Below, one piece after another: positions 34,213 to 41,504 of a DNA stretch of 42,782 bases. The DNA comes from Rhabdothermincola sp037478855 (GTDB lineage: Bacteria > Actinomycetota > Acidimicrobiia > Acidimicrobiales > Acidimicrobilacustridaceae). The DNA lies in contig JBBFLY010000022.1 in the NCBI GenBank assembly GCA_037478855.1, forward strand, positions 1 through 42,782, in the 5' to 3' direction. A program made the position numbers and the translations under genes. Under the pieces are notes generated by a model. It was given only the letters and a program-made list of their open reading frames with translations, was not told where the DNA came from and did not search any database. The first letter of the stretch is position 1. Every line of letters begins with the position of its first letter.

Positions 34213-35277
34213 ATGGCCGGCAGTGGCACCGCGCACCTGCGCGCTGCAGAGGACACGATCCTGCGTGCCGAGAACCTGGTGGTGGAGTTCCCGGTCGGCT
34301 CGACCGGCCTGAAGGTTCACGCGGTGTCGGACGTGAGCATCGACATCAAGGAGGGGGAGACCCTCGGCCTCGTCGGGGAGTCCGGGTGCGGCAAGTCGAC
34401 CACCGGTCGGGCGCTCATGCAGATGCCCCGACCCAACTCCGGTGAGGTCCACTTCGAGGGACGCGACCTCACGAAGCTCCGGGGCTCGGAGCTTCGCCAG
34501 GTGCGCCCCAGGATGCAGATGATCTTCCAGGACCCGATCTCCTCACTGAACCCCCGGCGGAAGGTGGGTGACATCGTCGCCGAGCCGCTGCGGATCTGGA
34601 AGCGGGGAACGAAGGAGGAACAGCGGGAGCGGGTGCGCGAGACGCTGGAGGCTGTCGGGATCGACCCCGATGCCGCCTGGAACCGCCGGCCACACCAGTT
34701 CTCCGGTGGCCAGTGCCAGCGCATCTCGATCGCCCGGGCGCTCGTGCTCGACCCGCGGGTCATCATCTGCGACGAGCCCGTCTCGGCTCTCGACGTCTCG
34801 GTGCAAGCGCAGATCCTGAACCTGCTGCATGACATGAAGGCGCGCTACGGCCTGACGCTGGTGTTCATCGCGCACGATCTGGCCGTGGTGAAGAACGTCA
34901 GCGACCGGGTCGCCGTCATGTATCTCGGCAAGCTCTGCGAGGTCGCACCACCCGACGACCTCTACTCGCGTCCAGCTCACCCGTACACTGCGGCGCTCCT
35001 CAGCTCGATCCCGGTGCCGGACCCCTCCGTGCGTCCTCGGGAGGAGGGGACGCTCGGCGGTGAGATCCCCTCCCCCATCGCCCCACCGAGCGGCTGCCGG
35101 TTCCGCACCCGGTGCCCGAAGGCGCAGGACATGTGCGCGCAGGTCGAGCCGAAGATGCGTCAGGTCGGCCTCGGCCACTACGTCGCGTGTCACTTCCCGC
35201 TCGAGGTGGAGGAGAGCAAGAAGGTCGTCCCGAAAGCCGCCGCGAAACCGATCGGTGGCGGCAAGGCCAGGAGCTAG
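34213..35277 (+). CDS. ABC importer ATPase, DppF/OppF type
   Basis: 354 residues. Walker A GESGCGKST, Walker B VIICDEPVSALDVS and the C-terminal Cys motif (CRFRTRCPKAQDMC) are present. The ABC signature is FSGGQCQR rather than LSGGQRQR: the leading Leu is Phe and the Arg after Gln is Cys. This still fits the LSGGQ core. It starts one base after the DppD stop. It pairs with DppD as the motor of the importer. Confidence 0.93.
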   Translation: MAGSGTAHLRAAEDTILRAENLVVEFPVGSTGLKVHAVSDVSIDIKEGETLGLVGESGCGKSTTGRALMQMPRPNSGEVHFEGRDLTKLRGSELRQVRPRMQMIFQDPISSLNPRRKVGDIVAEPLRIWKRGTKEEQRERVRETLEAVGIDPDAAWNRRPHQFSGGQCQRISIARALVLDPRVIICDEPVSALDVSVQAQILNLLHDMKARYGLTLVFIAHDLAVVKNVSDRVAVMYLGKLCEVAPPDDLYSRPAHPYTAALLSSIPVPDPSVRPREEGTLGGEIPSPIAPPSGCRFRTRCPKAQDMCAQVEPKMRQVGLGHYVACHFPLEVEESKKVVPKAAAKPIGGGKARS

Positions 35278-35312
35278 GCCACCGTTCCGCAGGCGGGGAC
35301 TCGGGGGTTGGG

Positions 35313-35939
35313 ATGACCGGGGGGGCGAGAGCTGGACGCACCAGGACACGTCTCGATCCCGGGGTCCGCCGCGAGCAGATCATCGACGCCGCTGAGGAGG
35401 TCTTCGCCGGGCGGGATCCCAACGAGGTCACCCTCGAGGAGATCGCCGAGCAGGCAGGCGTCTCCCGCGCTCTCGTGTACAACTACTTCGGCGACAAGAG
35501 CGGCGTGATCGCCGCGGTGTACCTCCGCTGCTCACAGCGCCTCGACGAGGCCCTCGAGCCCGTGCACCTCGCCCTTGACACGACGCTCTGCGACCGACTC
35601 CACCAGCTGGTCGAGGTCTACCTGCGGTTCGCCACCGAGCACGCAGCGGCGTGGAAGCTCGTGAGCACCGCCGAGGCGACCGTGCACCCGCTGGTGCTGC
35701 AGGCCCGGCGCTGGAGGGATGAGCAGCTCGCCACCGCCTGGGGTGGAACGGCCGAAGCGCGGCTGCTGGCGCGGGGCGTCCTCGGCTGTCTCGAGGCCGC
35801 CACCCTCGACTGGCTCGACAGCCGTGAGCCACCACTCGACCGGGCCGTCGCGGTGATCCACGCGCTGCTCTGGGAGGGGCTCCGGGGGCTGCGCACGCAC
35901 CCCGGCAGCCTCGAGGTCGTATCCGGGGCCGACACGTGA
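35313..35939 (+). CDS. TetR-family transcriptional regulator
   Basis: 208 residues. The N-terminal helix-turn-helix is clear: REQIIDAAEEVFAG, then VTLEEIAEQAGVSRALVYNYFGDKSGVIAAVY (about 37-69). The remaining 140 residues are a helical ligand-binding and dimerisation domain without a family I can name. The ATG at 35313 follows a G-rich ribosome binding site (GGGGG). It lies 35 bases after the importer's last gene on the same strand, so it may regulate the importer or respond to its cargo; inference from position. Confidence 0.9.
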   Translation: MTGGARAGRTRTRLDPGVRREQIIDAAEEVFAGRDPNEVTLEEIAEQAGVSRALVYNYFGDKSGVIAAVYLRCSQRLDEALEPVHLALDTTLCDRLHQLVEVYLRFATEHAAAWKLVSTAEATVHPLVLQARRWRDEQLATAWGGTAEARLLARGVLGCLEAATLDWLDSREPPLDRAVAVIHALLWEGLRGLRTHPGSLEVVSGADT

Positions 35940-35952
35940 GAGGATGGCTGCC

Positions 35953-36429
35953 ATGCCGAACCCGCCTGCCATGCAGATCGACCCGACCAGGATCTACCGG
36001 GCGACGATCATCACCGAGCGTGGAGACATCGTGATGGATCTCGACCCGCGCCTCGCCCCGAAGACGGTCAACAACTTCGTCGCGCTCGCCCGCGATGGCT
36101 TCTACGACGGCCTGACCTTCCACCGGGTCGAGCCGGGCTTCGTGATCCAGGGCGGGTGTCCCGAGGGCTCCGGTCGAGGCGGTCCCGGCTACCGGTTCGA
36201 GGACGAGCCGGTGCAGGGCGACTACGTGGAAGGCGCGGTGGCCATGGCGAACGCGGGGCCCGACACCAACGGCTCGCAGTTCTTCATCTGCCTCACCGAC
36301 CTCGCCGGTCGCCTGCCGAAGCAGTACAACCTGTTCGGGCAGGTGGTGGAGGGGATGGACGCAGTGCACGCCACCCGCAGGGGCGACGTCATGCAGCGGG
36401 TCACGATCGAGGAGCGCCCCGCCTCCTGA
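35953..36429 (+). CDS. Cyclophilin-type peptidyl-prolyl cis-trans isomerase
   Basis: 158 residues, a single cyclophilin domain. Motifs: APKTVNNFVALARDGFYDGLTFHRVEPGFVIQGG, with the catalytic Arg in FHRV, and MANAGPDTNGSQFFI. Catalyses proline isomerisation during protein folding. No signal peptide, so cytosolic. ATG 35953 is preferred because GAGAGG (35938-35943) lies 9 bases upstream; ATG 35944 would abut it. The ribosome binding site overlaps the TetR stop, so coupling is likely. Confidence 0.93.
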   Translation: MPNPPAMQIDPTRIYRATIITERGDIVMDLDPRLAPKTVNNFVALARDGFYDGLTFHRVEPGFVIQGGCPEGSGRGGPGYRFEDEPVQGDYVEGAVAMANAGPDTNGSQFFICLTDLAGRLPKQYNLFGQVVEGMDAVHATRRGDVMQRVTIEERPAS

Positions 36430-36435
36430 GACGCC

Positions 36436-36475
36436 GGGCGCGCTCGATGCGGGTGCGACCCGCTCGACGCCGCCC
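36436..36475. terminator. Imperfect long hairpin between convergent genes
   Basis: Stems GCGGGT/ACCCGC, TCGA/TCGA, GCG/CGC and GGGC/GCCC stack with bulges at 36443, 36448 and 36471 and a GCG loop, about 17 pairs in 40 bases. It begins 7 bases after the cyclophilin stop and lies between converging transcripts, so it could terminate both. No T-tract. Confidence 0.45.
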
Positions 36476-36501
36476 GACCGCCATGGAGGCAGACGCCGCC
36501 G

Positions 36502-36693
36502 TCACTCCTTGAGGGCGACGGCGTTCGGGGTGACGTTCATCTTCGGCTCGTAGACGGCCGCCTCGATCTCGCGTCGCTCGCCGCTGACGGTGGCCCGCAG
36601 CTCCTCACGACAGGTACCACAGGGGCCGTAGAAGCGCTCTGCGACCGCGACGCCGCAGCGAGGACAGGTGATCTGCAGGAGCTCGTCGTTCAC
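36502..36693 (-). CDS. Mini zinc-ribbon protein
   Basis: 63 residues. CPRC (C10, C13) and CGTC (C25, C28) with 11 residues between form a zinc ribbon near the N-terminus. The rest is charged (EELRATVSGERREIEAAVYEPKMNV). The GTG at 36693 has GAGAG about 7 bases upstream. Small actinobacterial proteins of this sort exist in databases without assigned function. It converges with the cyclophilin and diverges from the 36862 gene. Confidence 0.7.
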   Translation of the reverse strand: MNDELLQITCPRCGVAVAERFYGPCGTCREELRATVSGERREIEAAVYEPKMNVTPNAVALKE

Positions 36694-36765
36694 GTGTGCA
36701 CTCTCGCGCACCGAGCCGGCCACCTCGCGGATCGCCGGCCGCCTGCCGACGATCAGCCCACCGGG

Positions 36766-36791
36766 CTGTGGACAGCCGAGGAGATCCACAG
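36766..36791. promoter_or_regulatory. Inverted repeat with DnaA-box-like arms
   Basis: CTGTGGA (36766-36772) and TCCACAG (36785-36791) are inverted copies 12 bases apart in the divergent gap of 168 bases. Each arm overlaps a sequence near the DnaA box (TTATCCACA) but with mismatches (GATCCACA, TGTGGACA). Could be an operator for either small gene. Confidence 0.3.
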
Positions 36792-36826
36792 GGTTGCCCC
36801 TCTTCCTTCCCACAGGGCACCAGTCG

Positions 36827-36832
36827 TAGCGT
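36827..36832 (+). promoter_or_regulatory. Possible -10 box for the 36862 gene
   Basis: TAGCGT matches TANNNT. Transcription would start near 36840, giving a leader of about 22 bases with the ribosome binding site GGGAGG at 36850-36855. Confidence 0.4.
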
Positions 36833-36861
36833 CCGAGGTGACCGGAGACGGGAGGATGCCG

Positions 36862-37101
36862 ATGGCCACGTACCAGGTGACGCTCAGAGACCGCACGGTC
36901 GAGCTGGTCGAGGGCGCCGACGCGTACCAGCAGGAAGGGCAGATGACCACCTTCTTCGCGACGACCTCCGGCCGCCGGGTGATCGACTGCTGGAGCACCC
37001 GGGTGGCGAGCTTCCGCACCTCGGAGATCCTGGCCATCCGGCGCCTCGAGCACGCTGCGATCGGCGCGAACCCCGTGCGGATGGGGCTGCTCCCCGCCTG
37101 A
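36862..37101 (+). CDS. Small hypothetical protein
   Basis: 79 residues (MATYQVTLRDRTVELVEGADAYQQEG...). It looks like a small alpha/beta protein: alternate hydrophobic strands (YQVTL, TVELV, TTFFAT, RVIDCW) with a C-terminal helix. ATG 36862 has GGGAGG 6 bases upstream; ATG 36856 two codons earlier is also possible. I do not recognise a family. Good codon use, a promoter candidate and a strong ribosome binding site support it as a real gene. Confidence 0.65.
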   Translation: MATYQVTLRDRTVELVEGADAYQQEGQMTTFFATTSGRRVIDCWSTRVASFRTSEILAIRRLEHAAIGANPVRMGLLPA

Positions 37102-37118
37102 CGCCTCGCAGCGCCTCC

Positions 37119-37146
37119 GAGCGCGCGAGCCGCCGATGCGCGCCTC
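37119..37146. terminator. Possible hairpin between convergent genes
   Basis: GAGCGCGC and GCGCGCCTC pair with one bulge around an 11-base loop in the 87-base gap between the small plus-strand gene and the PIG-V-like gene. No T-tract. Confidence 0.25.
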
Positions 37147-37188
37147 AGCACCTCCGCCCGCTGGCCCCTCAAGGCACGCACGGACGGC

Positions 37189-38322
37189 TCAGGGCACGTA
37201 GGCGCCGAGCCATGCCAGCGTCGCGAGCAGGACGAAGCCCGCTGCACTGATGCTGAGCACCGCTCGCTCGACGCGCTCGTCGGTGGTGTAGAGCGCGAGC
37301 GTGAGCACGAGGGGGAACGCGTTCAACCCATAGCGCTCGAGGGAGTTCAGGTTCTCCGCGCCGAGCGCCAATGCCAGCACGGCCATCGCGTAGAGCCCGT
37401 AGGAGATCGGCCATCGCCGGAAGGTGAGGACGAGCAGCACCACGAAGAGCGCCGCGAAGGGCAGGTGCAGCCCCTGCCCGAACCGCTCCACCCCCACCAG
37501 ATCACCCAGTCCCTCCCACATGCGCACGAGCGGGTTCACCGCCTGGCCCCGCAGCTCCTCCTGCACGGTGAACGGCAGGAGCGGATCGCCGTAGCGGGCC
37601 CAGACCCACCAGCCGTACAGCGAGGCTCCGATGAACGGTGACGCGACGGCAACCAGACCGCCCGCCCGCTCCCTCGACGACCAGCGCGACCAGCTTCGCG
37701 CGACCTCGATGGCGGCCGGCATGACGAGCACGACGCCCACGGGGCGACAGATCCCCGCCACCAGCCCGCCCACCGTCGCCACCCAGGGTCGTCTGGTGCG
37801 AAGGGCCACGAACACACCCACCGCAGCGGCGAGCATCAGAGCCTCGGCGTAGCCCCACACGAGCACGAACGCCGACGGGAACAGCATCGTCAGCCACACC
37901 GCGCGCACAGCGGCGGCCCGGCTCCGGCCTTCGATCCGCATCAGCCGGAGTACGAGCACACCAAGGGCCAGCGCAGCCAGGTTGGCGATCAGCACGAGCG
38001 CGACGCCCTGGCGGTCGAGTGGTCCACCGATGATCCGTCCGAGGAGCGGGAACCCGGGGAAGAAGCGCACGCCCTCCCGGTCCAGTCGGCCGTACCCGAG
38101 CTGGGCGATGTCCCGGTACCAGGCGCCGTCCCAGGCGAGCAGGCCGTCAGCCAACGGGGCCGGCGACGCGCCGAAGCGATCAGACACCACCCGGGCCGCG
38201 ACGTAGGACGCGACGACCAGCAGACGGGCGATCAGCCATGCCGGGATCACGACGAGCAGGTCGTCACGCAGCGCACCCCAGCATCTCCGGGCGGGGGCTC
38301 GGCGCGGGCCGGTCTTGCTCAT
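37189..38322 (-). CDS. PIG-V-like mannosyltransferase (GT-C, membrane)
   Basis: 377 residues with about eight to nine membrane helices. The loop after helix 1, LLAWDGAWYRDIAQLGYG (about 61-78), matches the W-D-x-x-W/Y-Y-x-x-I-A-x-x-G-Y pattern of PIG-V/GPI-mannosyltransferase-II-like proteins; FFPGFPLLGR follows, as expected. In actinobacteria such proteins probably transfer mannose from a polyprenyl phosphate to surface lipids or proteins. Its ATG overlaps the upstream GT39 stop by four bases, so both are made together. Confidence 0.82.
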   Translation of the reverse strand: MSKTGPRRAPARRCWGALRDDLLVVIPAWLIARLLVVASYVAARVVSDRFGASPAPLADGLLAWDGAWYRDIAQLGYGRLDREGVRFFPGFPLLGRIIGGPLDRQGVALVLIANLAALALGVLVLRLMRIEGRSRAAAVRAVWLTMLFPSAFVLVWGYAEALMLAAAVGVFVALRTRRPWVATVGGLVAGICRPVGVVLVMPAAIEVARSWSRWSSRERAGGLVAVASPFIGASLYGWWVWARYGDPLLPFTVQEELRGQAVNPLVRMWEGLGDLVGVERFGQGLHLPFAALFVVLLVLTFRRWPISYGLYAMAVLALALGAENLNSLERYGLNAFPLVLTLALYTTDERVERAVLSISAAGFVLLATLAWLGAYVP

Positions 38323-39914
38323 CGGTCCGACGCCGGCAGCAGGACCAGCTGTGCGTGCTCGAAGTAGGTGTCCGCCCGCTCCTCGACCAACAGCGTGGCT
38401 CCGGGGCGGGCAGCGGCGAGCGTGTCAAGCAGCGTCTCGCACTGACCCTCGAACGTCGCGTAGCCGCCGCTCCAGACCACGAAGATCTGATGCGTCGGCC
38501 CGGCCCTGCGGAGGATCTCCCCGGCGATCGCCACCGGATCAGCCCGGCGGTTCCGTTCCTCGTAGTCGCGCCAGTCCACCCGCACCGGTCCGTCGAGGGT
38601 GGGGTAGATGAGCTGGACGAGATCACCGGGCATCTCGCGGCTTCCCGCCGGTCCGAGCTGATCGGGGCAGTAGACGACCACATCACCTGCGACCGCACGC
38701 TGGGCCACCGCCGAACCGATCATCCCCGCCTGGGTTCGTGTGCTGGTGACGTTGTACACGGCGCCGAGCAGGAAGGCGCCGGTCATCGCGAGCGCGACGC
38801 CGTCGCGCACCCACCGGTCAGCGAAGCGCGCGATCCCGCCCGCCACGAGCAGCATCACCAAGGGGAAGACCACCGAGGCGTATCGCGTCGCATAGGCGCT
38901 CCAGGTTGCGTAGCTCACACCTGCCCCAAGGGTCAGGGTCGCGGCGACGACGAAGGCCTCCGCTCGGAACGGTGGGGTCGTTCGCACGTCGATCTCGATG
39001 CGGAACCGGTCACGGGCCGCACCGAACACCGCCAGCAGGACCAGCACGAGGATCATCCCGCTGACCAGCTCGGCATCCCGGAAGCGACCGCCACCGAAGT
39101 CCGTCAGGGTGGTCGCGAGGATGCTGGTCGGACGGGGCGGACCCGACCAGGGGGTACCCGTGTGGCGGGACTGGTCGAGGAGCACCGGCAGCCACGGGAT
39201 GAAGAGCAGCCCACCGACCGCCAGGCTGACGAGCACCCGCCGGGCCCGGCGTCGCTCCCCGTCGTCCTGCCCGCGCCTGACCCGCCAGACGAGCAGCGCG
39301 GCCGCTGCGCCGAGCAGCCAGAGGGACCAGTAATGGGTGTACAGAAGCGCTGCCGTGGTGAGGGTGATCGCCGCGAGCTGTGCGGTGCGGTCATGTCCGA
39401 GGCGGACTGCGCCGTCGACGAGCAGCCAGCCTGCAGAGACGAGCAGCATCACCAAGGCATACATCCGGGCCTCGGTGGCGTAGCGCAGCGCGAACGGCGA
39501 GAGCGCGAGCACGAGCAGCGCGAGCCAGGCCAGCACCGGACCGCCCCGGCGCCGGCCGGCGAGCCAGGCCAGCGGCAAGGTGCCCACCGCGAACACGCCG
39601 GAGAGCGAGCGCACGGCCAGATCGGAGGTTCCGAAGAGGCGGATCCACCCGTGGAGCAGGACGTAGTAGAGGGGCGGGTGGCCATCGTGGCGGAGCGCGT
39701 CGGGGATCTCACCTAGGGGCAGCTGCGCGATGTTGACGCTCAGCGCTTCGTCGAGCCACATCGGCGAGCGGGCGACGAACCGCAAGACCACACCGGCCAG
39801 GACGGCCAGGACCGCCAGCACGATCAGCTCTGCAGGTGCCCGATTCCCGTCTCCCTGCGCACCGTGGGGGGCGCCCGGGCACCCCGGCTGCGGGAGCTCG
39901 CGCCCGGCCGTCAT
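38319..39914 (-). CDS. GT39/ArnT-like glycosyltransferase (membrane)
   Basis: 531 residues with about eleven to twelve helices in the first 380 and a soluble C-terminal domain of about 120 residues on the outer face (RVDWRDYEERN...QIFVVWSGG...). MWLDEALSV near 51-59 has the acidic pair of GT-C enzymes, and HDGHPPLYYVLLHGW the histidine-proline motif of the PMT/ArnT group. It probably uses a polyprenyl-phosphate sugar. It is the first gene of a two-gene unit with the PIG-V-like gene. ATG 39914 is assumed; no strong upstream signal. Acceptor unknown. Confidence 0.83.
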   Translation of the reverse strand: MTAGRELPQPGCPGAPHGAQGDGNRAPAELIVLAVLAVLAGVVLRFVARSPMWLDEALSVNIAQLPLGEIPDALRHDGHPPLYYVLLHGWIRLFGTSDLAVRSLSGVFAVGTLPLAWLAGRRRGGPVLAWLALLVLALSPFALRYATEARMYALVMLLVSAGWLLVDGAVRLGHDRTAQLAAITLTTAALLYTHYWSLWLLGAAAALLVWRVRRGQDDGERRRARRVLVSLAVGGLLFIPWLPVLLDQSRHTGTPWSGPPRPTSILATTLTDFGGGRFRDAELVSGMILVLVLLAVFGAARDRFRIEIDVRTTPPFRAEAFVVAATLTLGAGVSYATWSAYATRYASVVFPLVMLLVAGGIARFADRWVRDGVALAMTGAFLLGAVYNVTSTRTQAGMIGSAVAQRAVAGDVVVYCPDQLGPAGSREMPGDLVQLIYPTLDGPVRVDWRDYEERNRRADPVAIAGEILRRAGPTHQIFVVWSGGYATFEGQCETLLDTLAAARPGATLLVEERADTYFEHAQLVLLPASDR

Positions 39915-40055
39915 GGGGCGGGCTGCTCGTGCTCGGATCCCGGATCGATGCCGGGCCAGGGCTCGGAGCCTGTCCTCATGCGCGCCGATGCTAAGGCGTC
40001 CCGCACCGCTCCCCGGTCACCGGGGGCCGCCTCACGCCGTCGGGCGCGCCTGACC

Positions 40056-40061
40056 TATGCT
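40056..40061 (+). promoter_or_regulatory. -10 box for the 40071 glycosyltransferase gene (leaderless start)
   Basis: TATGCT ends 9 bases before ATG 40071; there is no ribosome binding site between them. Transcription probably starts at or next to the ATG. Confidence 0.5.
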
Positions 40062-40070
40062 CGCCCGACC

Positions 40071-41504
40071 ATGGACCCGGAGGCAGGCGGTCGGTCCGCG
40101 GACCGCAGATGGTGGCTCGGGCTCGGCCTGATCGTCCTCGCCGGCCTCGCCCTGCGGGTCGTGTACGTCTGGTTCTACCGGCGGGGCATCGACCTGCGCG
40201 GTGACCCCGTCTACTACCACGACGCCGCCAACCTGCTCGCCGACGGGAAGGGTTTCATCAACCCCTTCGCCTACGAGGAGGGACGCATCGTCCAGGGCGC
40301 GGACCACCCGCCGCTCTACATCGTGTACCTCGCGGTGTTCTCCCTGCTCGGTCTGCGCTCGGTCACCGCGCACCTGCTCGCCTCCTGCCTGCTCGGGGCC
40401 GGGGCCGTCGGGATGGGTGGCCTCGCGGGGCGCGAGGTGGCGGGCCGACGGGTCGGCTGGCTCACCGCCGCGCTGATGGCCCTCTACCCGAACGTGTGGC
40501 GATTCGACGGGATGGTCCTGTCGGAGACCATGGTGATCTTCACGGTCATGCTGACCGTGTTCCTCGCCTACCGGTGCTGGCGGCAGCCTTCGCCGAAGGC
40601 ACTCGCGTGGGTCGGCGTCGCCGTCGCTGCCGCCACCCTCGCCCGCTCCGAGCTAGGACTGCTGCTCCCCCTCCTCCTGGTTCCGATGGCGATCGGCACG
40701 GCCCGCCGGCTCGGACGTCCGGCCTGGCGTCTGGTGGGCGTCGGTCTGGCCGCCGCCGGGGCGTTGCTCGGCCCCTGGGTGGTGTTCAACCTGATCCGAT
40801 TCGATCGTCTCGTGCTGCTCTCGAGCCAGATGGAGGTCACGCTCGCGGTCTCGAACTGTGAGTCCGTCTACTACGGCGACCTGATCGGCTACTGGGATCT
40901 CGGCTGCGGTCGTGAGATCCTCGACCGACACCAGATCCGAGCAGAGTTCAGCGAAGCCGAGGCCCAGCGCGTCCTGCTCGGTGACACCCTCGACTACATG
41001 CGCGAGCACCGGGACCGCATCCCTACCGTGATCGCGGCGCGGCTGGGGCGAATCACGGGCGTGTTCCGCCCACGCCAGCAGATCAACATCGACGTCGCGG
41101 TGGAGCTCTTCCCACGTCGGGTGATGGAAGCGGCGACCATCTCCTACTGGCTGCTCGTGCCGTTCGCGGTTGGTGGGATCGTGGTCCTGCGCCGCCGGGG
41201 TGTGCCCGTCTACCCGGTGCTGGCTCCCGCCATCACGGTGCTGATCACCGTTGCCCTCTTCTACTCCTCGATGCGCTTCCGCGCCTCGGCGGAGGGCCCG
41301 CTCTGCCTGCTCGCCGCGGTGGGGATCGCCGCGCTGGCGGCCCGATGGTGGCCCGAGCGCGACCCGACGACGGGTTCGAGGGGTCCGGACTCGGTGGCTG
41401 GGCGCACGGCCGAGCCCGAGAGCGCGATCGATGCACCGGGCATGGCCGACGGTCAGAGCGAGCGGGAGACCAGCGCCGGCGCCAGCGCGGCGACGACGTC
41501 GTAG
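40071..41504 (+). CDS. GT39/ArnT-like glycosyltransferase (membrane), second copy
   Basis: 477 residues with about ten to eleven helices. The first outer loop has LRGDPVYYHDAANLLADGKGF and ADHPPLYIVYLAVFSLLG, typical of PMT_2/GT39-like proteins; the acidic residue D in GDPVYYHD replaces the D-E pair seen in the 38319 gene. After a soluble part with a CESVYYGDLIGYWDLGCG loop, further helices and a hydrophilic tail of about 55 residues follow. The 3' end overlaps the converging SGNH gene by 52 bases. Acceptor unknown. Confidence 0.82.
   Translation: MDPEAGGRSADRRWWLGLGLIVLAGLALRVVYVWFYRRGIDLRGDPVYYHDAANLLADGKGFINPFAYEEGRIVQGADHPPLYIVYLAVFSLLGLRSVTAHLLASCLLGAGAVGMGGLAGREVAGRRVGWLTAALMALYPNVWRFDGMVLSETMVIFTVMLTVFLAYRCWRQPSPKALAWVGVAVAAATLARSELGLLLPLLLVPMAIGTARRLGRPAWRLVGVGLAAAGALLGPWVVFNLIRFDRLVLLSSQMEVTLAVSNCESVYYGDLIGYWDLGCGREILDRHQIRAEFSEAEAQRVLLGDTLDYMREHRDRIPTVIAARLGRITGVFRPRQQINIDVAVELFPRRVMEAATISYWLLVPFAVGGIVVLRRRGVPVYPVLAPAITVLITVALFYSSMRFRASAEGPLCLLAAVGIAALAARWWPERDPTTGSRGPDSVAGRTAEPESAIDAPGMADGQSERETSAGASAATTS

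Noticed and set aside
36766..36791. Replication origin
   Set aside because: Only two imperfect DnaA-like boxes and no AT-rich stretch, dnaA, dnaN or gyrase genes nearby.
38238..39716. Long plus-strand open frame opposite the GT39 gene
   Set aside because: Composition (Arg, Gln, His, Glu) is that of an antisense frame; the minus strand encodes a clear membrane enzyme.
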